Source: Membranihabitans marinus (lineage in GTDB: Bacteria > Bacteroidota > Bacteroidia > Chitinophagales > Saprospiraceae). From it: a stretch of DNA of 64,000 nucleotides. The DNA is taken from assembly GCF_021729155.1 (NCBI RefSeq), contig NZ_JAJQYA010000007.1, forward strand, positions 1 through 64,000, given 5' to 3'. The notes under the pieces are model-generated. The model was not told the origin of the DNA and ran no database searches. It saw only the letters and a list, made by a program, of their open reading frames with translations. Positions 7,182 through 17,821 of the stretch are shown here, one piece after another. How positions within the stretch are numbered: the stretch's first letter is position 1; each line of letters begins with the position of its first letter. The position numbers and the translations under genes were made by a program.

Positions 7182-8066
7182 TTATAGATGTATTAATTCA
7201 TAATCAAAATTAGGCAGGTGACAAATGGCTTCAGCTAAATGTTTGCGGTGGCATTGACAAATATCTTTCTCAAAACAGGTAATAGCTACACGATGATGTT
7301 TTTGGACTAAGTTAAGAATCGTTTCCTGTTGATTTATGGTTTTTGGAATAACCGTTTTTTTGTAATCTTCAAACAATAAATCGTAGTCTTTTTGTGTAGA
7401 CAATGTTTTTCTTTTGTCTGAAACGATACCAACTTCTGGAATGTGGATAAATTGTATTCCAACCCCTTCACAAGCCATTTTTAACTGCGACTTGCTAAAA
7501 CCATACTTCATACTAAAAGAGTTCTTTCGCACATCGCACAATACTTTTACATCTGCTTTAATCAATTGGTTGATGTATTGCTCTATGCTAATACCTTGAT
7601 AACCTATAGTAAAAAGTGCTTTTTTTGATGACCTTGGCATTTTACGCTTCACTTTATTGAGTTCTTCTTCACTCAAAATTTGTTCAGCAATGCTACTATT
7701 AATAGCATAGTAAGGATAGTTTCTGTAGGTGTGTTTAATTAAATAATCTGACGATTTTCCAATAAAATACTTTTTTAATTCTGCTAACGATGCTTTATCC
7801 TTTTCCTTTAGTTCGTTTATATAAGATTGTGTGGTTGTTTTTTTCCAGTATTTTTCTCCTTCTTCAACCCATTCATATTTTCGCATTGTTGCCAAATCTG
7901 CATTGGCTTGAAATGAAAAACAACCAAATTTATAAGGTACAAAATAATAGCTGGCTGTCTTTTGCTGTATGGAAAATAGCATTAATAGTTTTTGAAGTTG
8001 GAATTTTTCAAGTTTTCCTCCAAAAGTTTCTATTATAGATAATATGACTTTTCGTCTGTAGTACAT
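7182..8066 (-). CDS. DUF488-domain protein with N-terminal helical domain
   Basis: The 294-residue protein has an N-terminal region (about 1-140) starting MYYRRKVILSIIETFGGKLE that resembles the helical SocA/Panacea-like part of some DUF488 proteins. The C-terminal DUF488 domain (about 148-294) contains LFTIGYQGISIEQYINQL, VLCDVRKNSFSMKYGFSKSQ and CFEKDICQCHRKHLAEAI, with the Cys/His cluster typical of the family. The biochemical function is unsettled. The frame is intact although both neighbours (hsdR remnant and companion gene) are broken, so it may still be under selection or may have been orphaned recently. It is likely a former member of a restriction or defence cluster. Confidence 0.75.
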   Translation of the reverse strand: MYYRRKVILSIIETFGGKLEKFQLQKLLMLFSIQQKTASYYFVPYKFGCFSFQANADLATMRKYEWVEEGEKYWKKTTTQSYINELKEKDKASLAELKKYFIGKSSDYLIKHTYRNYPYYAINSSIAEQILSEEELNKVKRKMPRSSKKALFTIGYQGISIEQYINQLIKADVKVLCDVRKNSFSMKYGFSKSQLKMACEGVGIQFIHIPEVGIVSDKRKTLSTQKDYDLLFEDYKKTVIPKTINQQETILNLVQKHHRVAITCFEKDICQCHRKHLAEAICHLPNFDYELIHL

Positions 8067-8105
8067 CTTTCAGTTTATTCGTTTTATAATTACAAGGATA
8101 AAAAA

Positions 8106-9164
8106 TTACGCTACCAGCACTTCATTGAGTTCATCAATAATGGTATTCTTTTGGTTACCAAATAATTGGTGCATTTTTCCTTTTCCGCCTTTGGTATCAA
8201 AAGGTGTGTACTCTAAATCGTCTATTTCTATATGTAACTGCTCACTACGTGGTCTTATATCATTCGTAACCAATCTAATTGTTTTTTTGTAAAACGGTTG
8301 TTTTCCTGCTTTTTGCTTAAAAATCCAATTCTTAAAGTTTTCATCTATGGTTTTATCATAAGGTTTCAATTCGCTGTCTATTCCACAAGCTATTTTAATT
8401 AAAGATACCAAAGCAGTTAATTCGTCTTTGGGTTGCTTACTTTTCACGTCTTCTAAAGTAGAATAAGCATCTCAAACATAATCTGCTTGCTCGCCAAGGA
8501 TTATGGTGTCCACCAAAAACAAAATACGTTTAGCAACTGCGTGCTTTAGCAAGTTATTCACAAAAGTCGCTGCAGTAAATGTTTTTCCAGCACCAGTAGT
8601 AATTTGAATTAAGGCTTTGGGTCTGTTCTTTTTAAAAGAATATTCCAGATTATTAACTGCAACGATTTGAGCAGGACAAAGTCCTGTTTCATCTAAAGCA
8701 GGAATGGACAACAATCTTTCTCGAAGACTTTTTCCTTTTTTTAATCATTCTGCAATTGTTTCTGGTTTATGAAAATTAAAAACATTTCTACCTCTTGATT
8801 TTGGGTCTCGACAATTTGTAAATCTAGTAATGGTTCCTGTGCTTTCATAAACGAAGGGCAAAGGGTCGTTGTTTAAATATTTTAGTTTTGCATTGGCGTA
8901 GTTAGAAGATTGATCTTCCATAACTGTAAGTCTGTGTCCGTAGTATTCACGTTTTGCTTCAATAATTTCGACTGGTTTTCGGCCTACAAACAGAACATAA
9001 TCGGCAGGTCCAACATCAGTTTGGTATTCACGTACTGCAATTCCTTTGTTTGCAGATAAATCAACTTTCTTTTTTGACTGAACTAACCATCCAGCTTCAC
9101 GTAGCATTTCGTCTATTTTATCACGCGCTATTTGTTCAGGATTTTGGTTACTATTATCAGTCAT
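8106..9164 (-). pseudogene. hsdR: Type I restriction enzyme HsdR remnant
   Basis: Three blocks lie in one frame. The first (9164-8748) is the N-terminal nuclease part, with GPADYVLFVGRKPVEIIEAK fitting the PD-(D/E)xK site. After an in-frame TGA (8745-8747, where relatives read Trp) comes the helicase start with Walker A ITTGAGKTFTAATFVNN and FLVDT. A second TGA (8472-8474) is followed by the C-terminal block KDELTALVSLIKIACGID, with QLFGNQKNTIIDELNEV at the end. The rest of the helicase motor, several hundred residues, is missing between FLVDT and the last block. Two nonsense codons and an internal deletion make a nonfunctional gene. No hsdM or hsdS is in the window. Confidence 0.85.
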
Positions 9165-9204
9165 TCACTAGTTTAATTTCTTTTTCGTTGTCAATTTACA
9201 TTTT

Positions 9205-9400
9205 TTTCAGCTAACGGAATATTGAGCGTTGGCAAAAAATAGCTCTTTTGTTTTTTTTAGTTTTGGCTTGTGTGTCGGCAAAAACCAAATGTGCTATTTG
9301 TGCGGCTGGCTTTTTTTCAGCTTGCAGGTAACGGTTAGTATATGAATTGTAGGCGATTAAGAAGCTTGTAATTTTCAGTTCAGCACAAAGTTTGATACGA
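9205..9400. repeat. TAACGG elements (copies 3 and 4)
   Basis: Two elements lie in tandem between hsdR and the methyltransferase. At 9212 GCTAACGGAATATTGAGCG leads into GGCAAAAAATAGCTC and, further on, CAAATGTGCTATTTGTGCGG, which can pair in part. At 9329 TAACGGTTAGTATATGAATT then GTAGGCGATTAAGAAGCTTG closely follows the copy at 6774. A 72-codon frame over this stretch (9211-9429) is judged not to be a gene. Confidence 0.45.
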
Positions 9401-9431
9401 GTCAAAAGCTTTGACTCTAGCACTATCATGC

Positions 9432-10079
9432 CTATTTTTTACAGTTTTTCTTAACCACTATAAAATAACTAGATGCACCTTTATAAATATTCTCAGAATC
9501 AACAGTCTGAAAATTTCCATTTGTGATTAAATGATCTAAATCAGAACTTTTAAGTCTTCTTATAGGAACAGGGATTATTCCAATTGTACACATTATTTGA
9601 ACAAGTCGAATTTGCAAACCAATTAAAAATGATAATTTACCACCTAAACAAGGTGTTACAGAAATAAACAAACCATCAGGCTTTAATAGTTCATTTATTC
9701 TTCGTACAACATCATTGGGATTGGGAATAGTGTGCAACATATTGAAGGCTAGTATTCTATCATAAGATTCTTTTTTGTGTTTTTTATCAAAAATATCCGT
9801 TTGAGAGAAAGTTATATTTTCAATTTTTTGGCCGACTGCCTTTTCTTTAGCAATTTCAATCATCTTAGATGATATGTCAATAGCATGTATTTCTTTAACA
9901 TAGTCAGCAATTTCACAAGATACTGTACCTGTTCCACATCCGTAATCTAAAACAACATTACTATTCTCTAAATACTTTTTAGTGTTTTTTCGAGACTTGC
10001 TATGAATATATTCAAAACGTTCTTCTGTTTTGTCGTAGTTTTTTGAAGCACTATCCCAAAATTTTTTTGATTTATTCAT
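9432..10079 (-). CDS. Class I SAM-dependent methyltransferase
   Basis: The start is placed at ATG 10079 (MNKSKKFWDSASKNYDKTEE), giving 215 residues. A longer frame upstream runs through a TAACGG element and is not natural. The SAM-binding motif I is VLDYGCGTGTVSCEIA, followed by the acidic loop HAIDISSKMIEIAKEKA and motif II/III region RILAFNMLHTIPNPNDVVRR. It is a UbiE/Coq5-like small-molecule methyltransferase of unknown substrate. A hydrophobic stretch (LSFLIGLQIRLVQIMCTIGI) may contact the membrane or form a substrate lid. It stands alone between recombination-type repeats, as a cassette gene would. Confidence 0.8.
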   Translation of the reverse strand: MNKSKKFWDSASKNYDKTEERFEYIHSKSRKNTKKYLENSNVVLDYGCGTGTVSCEIADYVKEIHAIDISSKMIEIAKEKAVGQKIENITFSQTDIFDKKHKKESYDRILAFNMLHTIPNPNDVVRRINELLKPDGLFISVTPCLGGKLSFLIGLQIRLVQIMCTIGIIPVPIRRLKSSDLDHLITNGNFQTVDSENIYKGASSYFIVVKKNCKK

Positions 10080-10110
10080 ATGTTGTAATTTCTTGTTGTT
10101 TGAATTTGGT

Positions 10111-10140
10111 GTTAATGGCTGGTATAAGAGTAGTAGATAA
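10111..10140. repeat. TAACGG-type element (copy 5, partial)
   Basis: The sequence GTTAATGGCTGGTATAAGAG then TAGTAGA lies just upstream of the methyltransferase start. It matches the first 25 bases of the copy at 6774 (TAACGGTTTGTATAAGAATA then GTAG). It marks the upstream edge of the methyltransferase unit. Confidence 0.4.
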
Positions 10141-10239
10141 TAATGAAACTTCTTTCGGATAGCAATATAATTAGTAAAACCGTAGCTTTTTTTAGGACGA
10201 GTCAGTCTGTTTTTTGGGACTATAGTAAGCTCGAATAAA

Positions 10240-10275
10240 AAATAGCGGCTTAAATAAATTTCCAAGCCGCTATTA
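10240..10275 (-). terminator. Rho-independent terminator of katG
   Basis: The arms AATAGCGGCTT (10241-10251) and AAGCCGCTATT (10264-10274) enclose a 12-base loop. On the minus strand the hairpin is followed by a run of T. It lies about 30 bases after the katG stop. Confidence 0.8.
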
Positions 10276-10302
10276 CTTAAACTTTAATACCGTCGAAGAT
10301 GA

Positions 10303-12939
<2,637 letters not shown>

Positions 12940-13263
12940 AATTTGAGCCGCAAGGCCAACCCACTCGAAATGTGAAGGCCAACCCACCCAAAGCCAGTGG
13001 CTAAAACCTATCGAATTACGTTGCAATCATGCCGGAGCACAGTGGCTAAAAACCTATCGAATTATGTTGCTGTCACGCCGGAGCCGGTGATGAAATGCAT
13101 GATGATTTACAGGGTAATCACGCCGGAGCACAGTGGCTACCCATCCGAAACACGGAGGTTTCGGCTAAATATCCTCGGTACATTGGCTTAAAACCTATCG
13201 AATTACGTTGCAATCATGCCTCGGCCGGTGATGAAATGCCTGACGATTTACAGGGCAATCACG

Positions 13264-13345
13264 CCGGAGCACAGTGGCTCCGGTTCCTTCACCAAAGGTC
13301 GATTTACGACCTTTAGTTGCCCTAAAGGGCAACTACGTTCAGTCA
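13264..13345 (+). repeat. Three-hairpin module 1
   Basis: Hairpin 1: CCGGAGC/GCTCCGG, loop ACAGTG (13264-13283). Hairpin 2: AAAGGTCG/CGACCTTT, loop ATTTA (13294-13314). Hairpin 3: GTTGCCC/GGGCAAC, loop TAAA (13316-13333). Tail: TACGTTCAGTCA. Confidence 0.85.
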
Positions 13346-13369
13346 GGGATGATATGTTATAGCCGTGGG

Positions 13370-13452
13370 TGACCGAATGCAGCTCAAAGAGCCAAATGCC
13401 TACTAAAGGCATTTGATAAGGGAACCGAGGGATTATTCCCTCGGGTGGGTGA
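13370..13452 (-). repeat. Three-hairpin module 2 (reverse orientation)
   Basis: Read on the minus strand. Hairpin 1: CCGAGGGA/TCCCTCGG, loop ATAA. Hairpin 2: CAAATGCC/GGCATTTG, loop TTTAGTA. Hairpin 3: GCTC/GAGC, loop TTT. Tail: TGCATTCGGTCA. Confidence 0.8.
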
Positions 13453-13649
13453 GGTGTATAAAGCATCAAACAATGTTGCTTGGCGGACTTTTTGCATTGT
13501 CAATCTTCTGTCACAAATAGATCATATCTTCTCATTCCCTGTAATAATATAATAGGATAGATTGGGCAAAAAGTGTGACAAATCCATGACCATCACCATT
13601 TATGTTATCATTCAATTCACATCAATCATTGAATTTGCTAGAAAAATGT

Positions 13650-13775
13650 TGTTTGCTGACAATAGAAATGAATTCCCTCGTCCCTTCAGGACTTTTTTCT
13701 AGGAAGGCATCCTTTTCATAGGGTTTCACCCTATGCTATTAGACTACGTCCTTTCAGGACTTTTCTCTTGTTATA
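13650..13775. repeat. Second hairpin-repeat family (GTCCT-TTC-AGGAC type)
   Basis: Alternating short palindromes are seen: CGTCCCTTCAGGACT, then CATAGGGT/ACCCTATG with loop TTC, then CGTCCTTTCAGGACT. The same two hairpins occur in reverse at 35334-35420. Similar repeats of this kind are common in Bacteroidota genomes (from memory). Confidence 0.6.
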
Positions 13776-13857
13776 TTAGATTGGTTTGCCCAAAGCCAGT
13801 GGCTAAAACCTATCGAATTATGTTGCTGTCACTCCGGAGTGAACGAATGAAGTACAC

Positions 13858-13942
13858 GACTGAATAAAGTTGCTCAAAGAGCAACCAGATGAACTAAATG
13901 TTCATCTGATGAAGGAGCCACGACCACTGTGTCGTGGGTGGG
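13858..13942 (-). repeat. Three-hairpin module 3 (reverse orientation) plus shortened module
   Basis: Read on the minus strand. Hairpin 1: CCACGAC/GTCGTGG, loop ACAGTG. Hairpin 2: AGATGAAC/GTTCATCT, loop ATTTA. Hairpin 3: GTTGCTC/GAGCAAC, loop TTT. Tail: TTTATTCAGTCG. Directly right, GACCG-TAAAT-CGGTC (13950-13964) and CATGC/GCATG (around 13980-13998) form a module without hairpin 3. Confidence 0.85.
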
Positions 13943-14086
13943 CAGGAGTGACCGTAAATCGGTCTACGATGAGAGAAGTCATGCCCACTGTAGCATGACG
14001 AGATTCCATGAAATTTGCTATCGAATTACGTTGCAATCATGCCTCGGCCGGTGATGAAATGCCTGACGATTTACAGGGCAATCACG

Positions 14087-14194
14087 CCGGAGCACAGAGG
14101 CTCCGGTGGCTGAGCTATGTCGAAGCCCGGTTCCCTCATCCGATGGACATTTAGTCCATCGGGTTGCTCTATCGAGCAACTTTATTCGGTCATA
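14087..14194 (+). repeat. Three-hairpin module 4
   Basis: Hairpin 1: CCGGAGC/GCTCCGG, loop ACAGAG. Then about 34 extra bases. Hairpin 2: CCGATGGAC/GTCCATCGG, loop ATTTA (14140-14162). Hairpin 3: GTTGCTC/GAGCAAC, loop TATC (14163-14180). Tail: TTTATTCGGTCA. It lies about 40 bases beyond the stop of the hydrolase gene on the other strand. Confidence 0.85.
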
Positions 14195-14232
14195 ATCTTT
14201 CCGACAATATCAAACCCATCTGGTATTAGAAG

Positions 14233-15048
14233 TTAATTTTCCATAAATTCGATTAGAATTTTGGCGACATCAGGTGTTCTTAGGATTTTGAAATGACCGG
14301 TGTTGGAAATTTTCATGAGTTCGGCATTTTCCCATTTGCTGACCACAGCTTCGGCATCAGATATAGGAATGACTTTGTCTTTCTCATCGTGTATTACTAA
14401 AGCCTTGTCTACATTTATATTTTGAACGTATTTGGATAGATCTAAGGATTCAATTTTTACATTTCGTTCGCTTTCCAATTTTTTAATAAAGAGCTGGGTG
14501 GCTTTTTCACTTAAACCCATCTTATTTGAAATATTGGAAACGTAGTTGTTGAATGAATGGGGCATGGTCAGCAAGACATAGCGGTCTATTTTATAACTCG
14601 GTATTTGATTTAAGCCATAGATGGTGACTACACTACCGAAAGAATGACTGACTATTTTTCTAATCTCCAACTTCGTTATTATTTTGTCCAGAGTATCCGC
14701 ATATTCAAACATTATGTTTTTACCGCCAGAACTATTGCCATGGCCAGGTCCATCAAAAGCATAGACGGTATAGTGGTTATCTAATAATTGCTCGACGATA
14801 TCAGCATAATTGCCTGCTTGCCCTTCCCAGCCGTGAACAAGCAGAATCTTTTTATCACCATTGCCCCATTTATATATTTGAATATCATTGTTGTTGATAT
14901 TTATAAATTTCTTGTCAGCTTTGGCTAATGTGGCTATTTCATGGCTTCTGTTCTTTCTAATTTGAGGATGTAACAGTCGGTTGTAAAATTTTTTGGCAAA
15001 GTAGGATGGGAAAATACTGGATAGGATCTGAATATTCTTTTTGTTCAT
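14233..15048 (-). CDS. Alpha/beta hydrolase (serine hydrolase)
   Basis: The 271-residue protein begins MNKKNIQILSSIFPSYFAKK and has a classical alpha/beta hydrolase domain from about residue 50: oxyanion region LLVHGWEGQAGNY, DGPGHGNSSGG, nucleophile elbow SHSFGS (the first Gly is replaced by Ser), acid in VIHDEKDKVIPISDA and catalytic His in ISNTGHFKILRTPDVA. It resembles esterases or lipases with a basic N-terminal extension that may associate with the membrane. The substrate is unknown. It lies alone, between repeat cluster R1 and an AT-rich gap, inside the 20-base direct repeats. Confidence 0.8.
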   Translation of the reverse strand: MNKKNIQILSSIFPSYFAKKFYNRLLHPQIRKNRSHEIATLAKADKKFININNNDIQIYKWGNGDKKILLVHGWEGQAGNYADIVEQLLDNHYTVYAFDGPGHGNSSGGKNIMFEYADTLDKIITKLEIRKIVSHSFGSVVTIYGLNQIPSYKIDRYVLLTMPHSFNNYVSNISNKMGLSEKATQLFIKKLESERNVKIESLDLSKYVQNINVDKALVIHDEKDKVIPISDAEAVVSKWENAELMKISNTGHFKILRTPDVAKILIEFMEN

Positions 15049-16096
15049 CGTAAGAAATTCTTTTAGAGTCTTCTAATATATGGGGCTAATTTTTTACTTC
15101 AATTTAGGATGAATCTAAGATACATAATAATTATAGTATAAACTAAAAGAACCTATTGGAGCATAAGGTGATATTGTTTTTATTAACAAACAATATGTGT
15201 TATTAAAATAATGATTGCTGTGATTTATTTAAAATAAAATATTATAATGGTTTTTTATACTAAAATATAATCATGTAAAGATGTAATTGGCCTGTTATCA
15301 TTTTTTAAGGCATAGATCTTTTTTTAAATAGGCCAAAACAGATGTTTATTCATTACTTATACGGTGTACATCCATCCTTGTGATTACTAGGATAAATACT
15401 ATGATGGAATGGGTGTCGGCTAGATGTTTTCTTAGACTTAGTATGCTCTTGTCAATGTAAAGTGGAATTCGATAGATTAATACGTATTGCATTTAATAAT
15501 TACCACTCATTTTTTGATTTAATGATGAAGCATTGCGTTTTAATTATTGCGTCTCTACGTTGGGGCGTGAATGTACCAGTGATTAAAGGAGAATTCTCAT
15601 TGTGGCGTGGCTATATTGCATTATTGATTGTAGGTTGAAATGGACTTGGTTAAGATCGATAATTAAATTATTAGTGCGGTTGTAATTGATAGTAAATCAA
15701 TGTGTTAAATGTTTGGATTTGACCTTGTTGAAGTTTGATCTGTAGGAAAAAACAACTATATTAGAGATATCATATACATTTCAATTAAACGTGATATGAT
15801 AATATATCCCAATCGGAACACATTATTTTTTCCGGACATATAGACCTCGTGTATAAAGAAGGGGGGAGCTGTTTGGTTAATAATGGATTTAAAAATTCAT
15901 TGAAATAAAAATAGTGATTTTTCTTCTACTACCTAGTGGTTCAATTTTCTATACTAAATGGAGATTGATAATAGATTGCCAACGGAGAAATGATGGTGTT
16001 TTTAATGAAAAACCAAAAAGTATACAGCTTTCGAAATTATGTATAAGTCAATAAGGTGTTGATACACATATCTTTGTTTTAATAAAATAGTTAAAG
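15049..16096. other. Gene-free AT-rich region
   Basis: No plausible reading frame or RNA is seen over about 1 kb. It contains the right copy of the 20-base direct repeat (15530-15549). The promoters of the divergent hydrolase and SDR genes must lie at its two ends. Confidence 0.5.
15530..15549 (+). repeat. Right copy of the exact 20-base direct repeat
   Basis: Identical to 12881-12900 (GCATTGCGTTTTAATTATTG). The sequences flanking the two copies differ. Confidence 0.7.
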
Positions 16097-17050
16097 ATGA
16101 ATACTACAAATCAATTTGGCAAACAGGGTTGGACCAAAGATAGAATTAAAGACTTAAGCGGTAAAACCTTTGTAATAACTGGTACTACCAGTGGCACTGG
16201 GTTTGAAGCTACAAGAATACTACTATCCAAGGGCGCAAAAGTATTGATGCTCAACCGCAATCCCAAAAAATCAGAATATACTATGGCAACTTTGAAACGA
16301 GAGTTTGGCAATGATATTGATGTATTAAATATCACTATGGATTTGGCAGAACAGGATTCTGTAAAACGAGGTGCAGAAGAAGTTCTTAAGTCGGTTTCTC
16401 AAATCGATGCCCTAATGTGTAATGCTGCTATAGCTCAGGTGCCCAGCCAAAAGTTTACTGTCGATGGTTTTGAAAGTCAGTTGGGAGTAAATCACTATGG
16501 TAACTTTTTACTGCAAGCCCTGCTTTATCCTCGAATAGAGGAATCAAATGGACGCATAGTAGTTGTGGGTAGTATGGGGTATAATTTAGGGATTAAAACC
16601 ATACAGTTTGACGATATGAACTGGGATAAGAATTATAATCCCAATAGTGTGTATAGCCAAAGTAAATTGGCGCAGATTATGTGTGTGTACGAATTACAGG
16701 ATCGATTAAAAAATGCTGGAAAAACCAATGTCAAAGTCTATGCTTGTCACCCTGGTGCCTCTAGAACCTCTCTGATAAAAACCAGCGGTAGTTTAATGAC
16801 GCGCTTCGTTTGGCAATTGATGAAATTGTCTCCATTTGTACAATCGGCGGAAAGAGGTGCCTACCCTGAATTGATGTGCGCCACAGAGCCGGATTTGGAT
16901 CAAAGTGGATTTTATGGACCTACAGGGCGAAATTATTGGACAGGTCCGGTCGGAGAATGCAAATTAGAACCTCATGCTAAAGATAAAGCCGTAGCCAAAA
17001 AATTGTGGGAAGTGTCAGAGGAGGCAATAGGTTTGAAGTGGAGTATTTAA
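16097..17050 (+). CDS. Short-chain dehydrogenase/reductase
   Basis: The 317-residue protein has a Rossmann fold with the cofactor motif TGTTSGTG (28-35, of the TGxxxGxG type), the NAA motif in LMCNAAIAQ and the catalytic YxxxK in VYSQSKLAQ. The Arg after the second strand (LNRNPKKS) suggests NADP(H) preference. The length and C-terminal extension resemble the protochlorophyllide-reductase/retinol-dehydrogenase-like SDRs. The substrate is unknown and the protein is cytosolic. It is a monocistronic gene with about 1 kb of non-coding DNA upstream. The start is the ATG at 16097 after AAAATAGTTAAAG. Confidence 0.85.
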   Translation: MNTTNQFGKQGWTKDRIKDLSGKTFVITGTTSGTGFEATRILLSKGAKVLMLNRNPKKSEYTMATLKREFGNDIDVLNITMDLAEQDSVKRGAEEVLKSVSQIDALMCNAAIAQVPSQKFTVDGFESQLGVNHYGNFLLQALLYPRIEESNGRIVVVGSMGYNLGIKTIQFDDMNWDKNYNPNSVYSQSKLAQIMCVYELQDRLKNAGKTNVKVYACHPGASRTSLIKTSGSLMTRFVWQLMKLSPFVQSAERGAYPELMCATEPDLDQSGFYGPTGRNYWTGPVGECKLEPHAKDKAVAKKLWEVSEEAIGLKWSI

Positions 17051-17307
17051 TCCATCAATCGAGTTAATCATAGGATAAAAGACTTTAAACACAGGCGCAT
17101 TGTTGTAGTCATTGGAGAACTCGGCCCTGTTCATCTTCTTGTCAACCGCTCTGGTGTTTCAGAATCGTTGATTGATTCGTCAAAAGAAATAAGCTACGTA
17201 TTTATAAATGCATATTGGGCACGGACCTAAGATCTGCTTTTGAAAATATCGGGAAATCATAGAATGCAGGTTATCTTAGTAAATATAAATATTATAAAAA
17301 CACAGTC

Positions 17308-17820
17308 ATGGATATTTTAAAAACAGCAACAGATTGGGCAAAAGCCGAACTTTTTTCAACCCCATTTTTCATTCTATTTGGAGTGGTATTTATGGCGGCA
17401 AGTCTTGGGTTTTGGCAATTGGGTAAAACCGATATTGCAAGAGCCTATATCCTTCCCACCTTGGTGGCTGGAGTCTTGCTAACCATCATTGGTCTTGGAT
17501 TGTTTTTTACCAATAAGTCAAGAATAACACAATTTGAAACTGCTTACAACGAAGATGCCACGGCTTTTGTGGAATCAGAAATTCAACGCGCTGAAACCAC
17601 ATTGAAGGAATACAAAAACGTTGTTTTTACTGCTATTCCATTAATTATAGTAGTCTGTGCTTTGGTTTTATTTTTTGTTAGTAGCCCTATTTGGCGGGCA
17701 AGTATGATTACTACCCTAGCTATGCTGGTGGTTATATTGCTTATTGATGGGACAGCACAAGCCCGTATTGATGAATACAGTAAAGAGTTGTTACAAGCTC
17801 GCCAAGAAATAAATAAATAA
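17308..17820 (+). CDS. Hypothetical membrane protein paired with an AraC regulator
   Basis: The 170-residue protein has four predicted membrane helices: FILFGVVFMAASLGFWQLG, YILPTLVAGVLLTIIGLGLF, VVFTAIPLIIVVCALVLFFV and ASMITTLAMLVVILLIDGTA. A charged loop lies in the middle (about 72-108) and a short polar tail at the end. I do not recognise the family with certainty. The AraC gene begins one base after its stop, so the two form an operon, and the membrane protein is a likely target or sensor partner of that regulator. Confidence 0.7.
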   Translation: MDILKTATDWAKAELFSTPFFILFGVVFMAASLGFWQLGKTDIARAYILPTLVAGVLLTIIGLGLFFTNKSRITQFETAYNEDATAFVESEIQRAETTLKEYKNVVFTAIPLIIVVCALVLFFVSSPIWRASMITTLAMLVVILLIDGTAQARIDEYSKELLQARQEINK

Positions 17821-17821
17821 T

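Larger units (their letters stand above)
12940..14195. repeat. Hairpin-repeat cluster R1
   Basis: About 1.25 kb without genes. It is composed of repeated blocks such as CTATCGAATTACGTTGC, GATTTACAGGGCAATCACGC and CCGGAGCACAGTGGC, plus four three-hairpin modules in both orientations (13264, 13370, 13858, 14087) and a shortened one (13950-14005). An 80-base block is identical at 13195-13274 and 14018-14097, and a diverged copy covers about 13053-13135. The base composition is visibly richer in G and C than the flanks. It contains no CRISPR-like regular spacing. Confidence 0.85.

Noticed and set aside
8106-9164. Two in-frame TGA codons in hsdR as possible recoding of TGA as Trp
   Set aside because: The second TGA lies beside a large internal deletion, and intact genes in the window end with TGA and use TGG for Trp. 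The gene is simply decayed.
9211-9429. 72-codon minus-strand frame upstream of hsdR
   Set aside because: It covers the TAACGG elements, has a poor composition and no recognisable start context.
9432-10265. Longer 277-residue start for the methyltransferase
   Set aside because: The extra 62 residues are translated repeat sequence. The natural start is the ATG at 10079, just before the family-like N-terminus.
488-10265. A true integron with attC sites
   Set aside because: The elements lack a proper GTTRRRY/RYYYAAC core and no integron integrase is visible, so only a cassette-like description is kept as a finding.
13248-13469. 73-codon minus-strand frame across modules 1 and 2
   Set aside because: It is made entirely of hairpin-repeat sequence with no protein-like pattern. 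The same applies to frames at 35295-35585, 35462-35692 and 35927-36493.
12940-14195. CRISPR array in the repeat clusters
   Set aside because: Repeat units are unequal in length, occur in both orientations and have no unique spacers of constant size. No cas genes are present.
17051-17307. Minus-strand gene remnant downstream of the SDR gene
   Set aside because: Short stretches look protein-like, but no family is recognisable and frames change every 20-40 codons.
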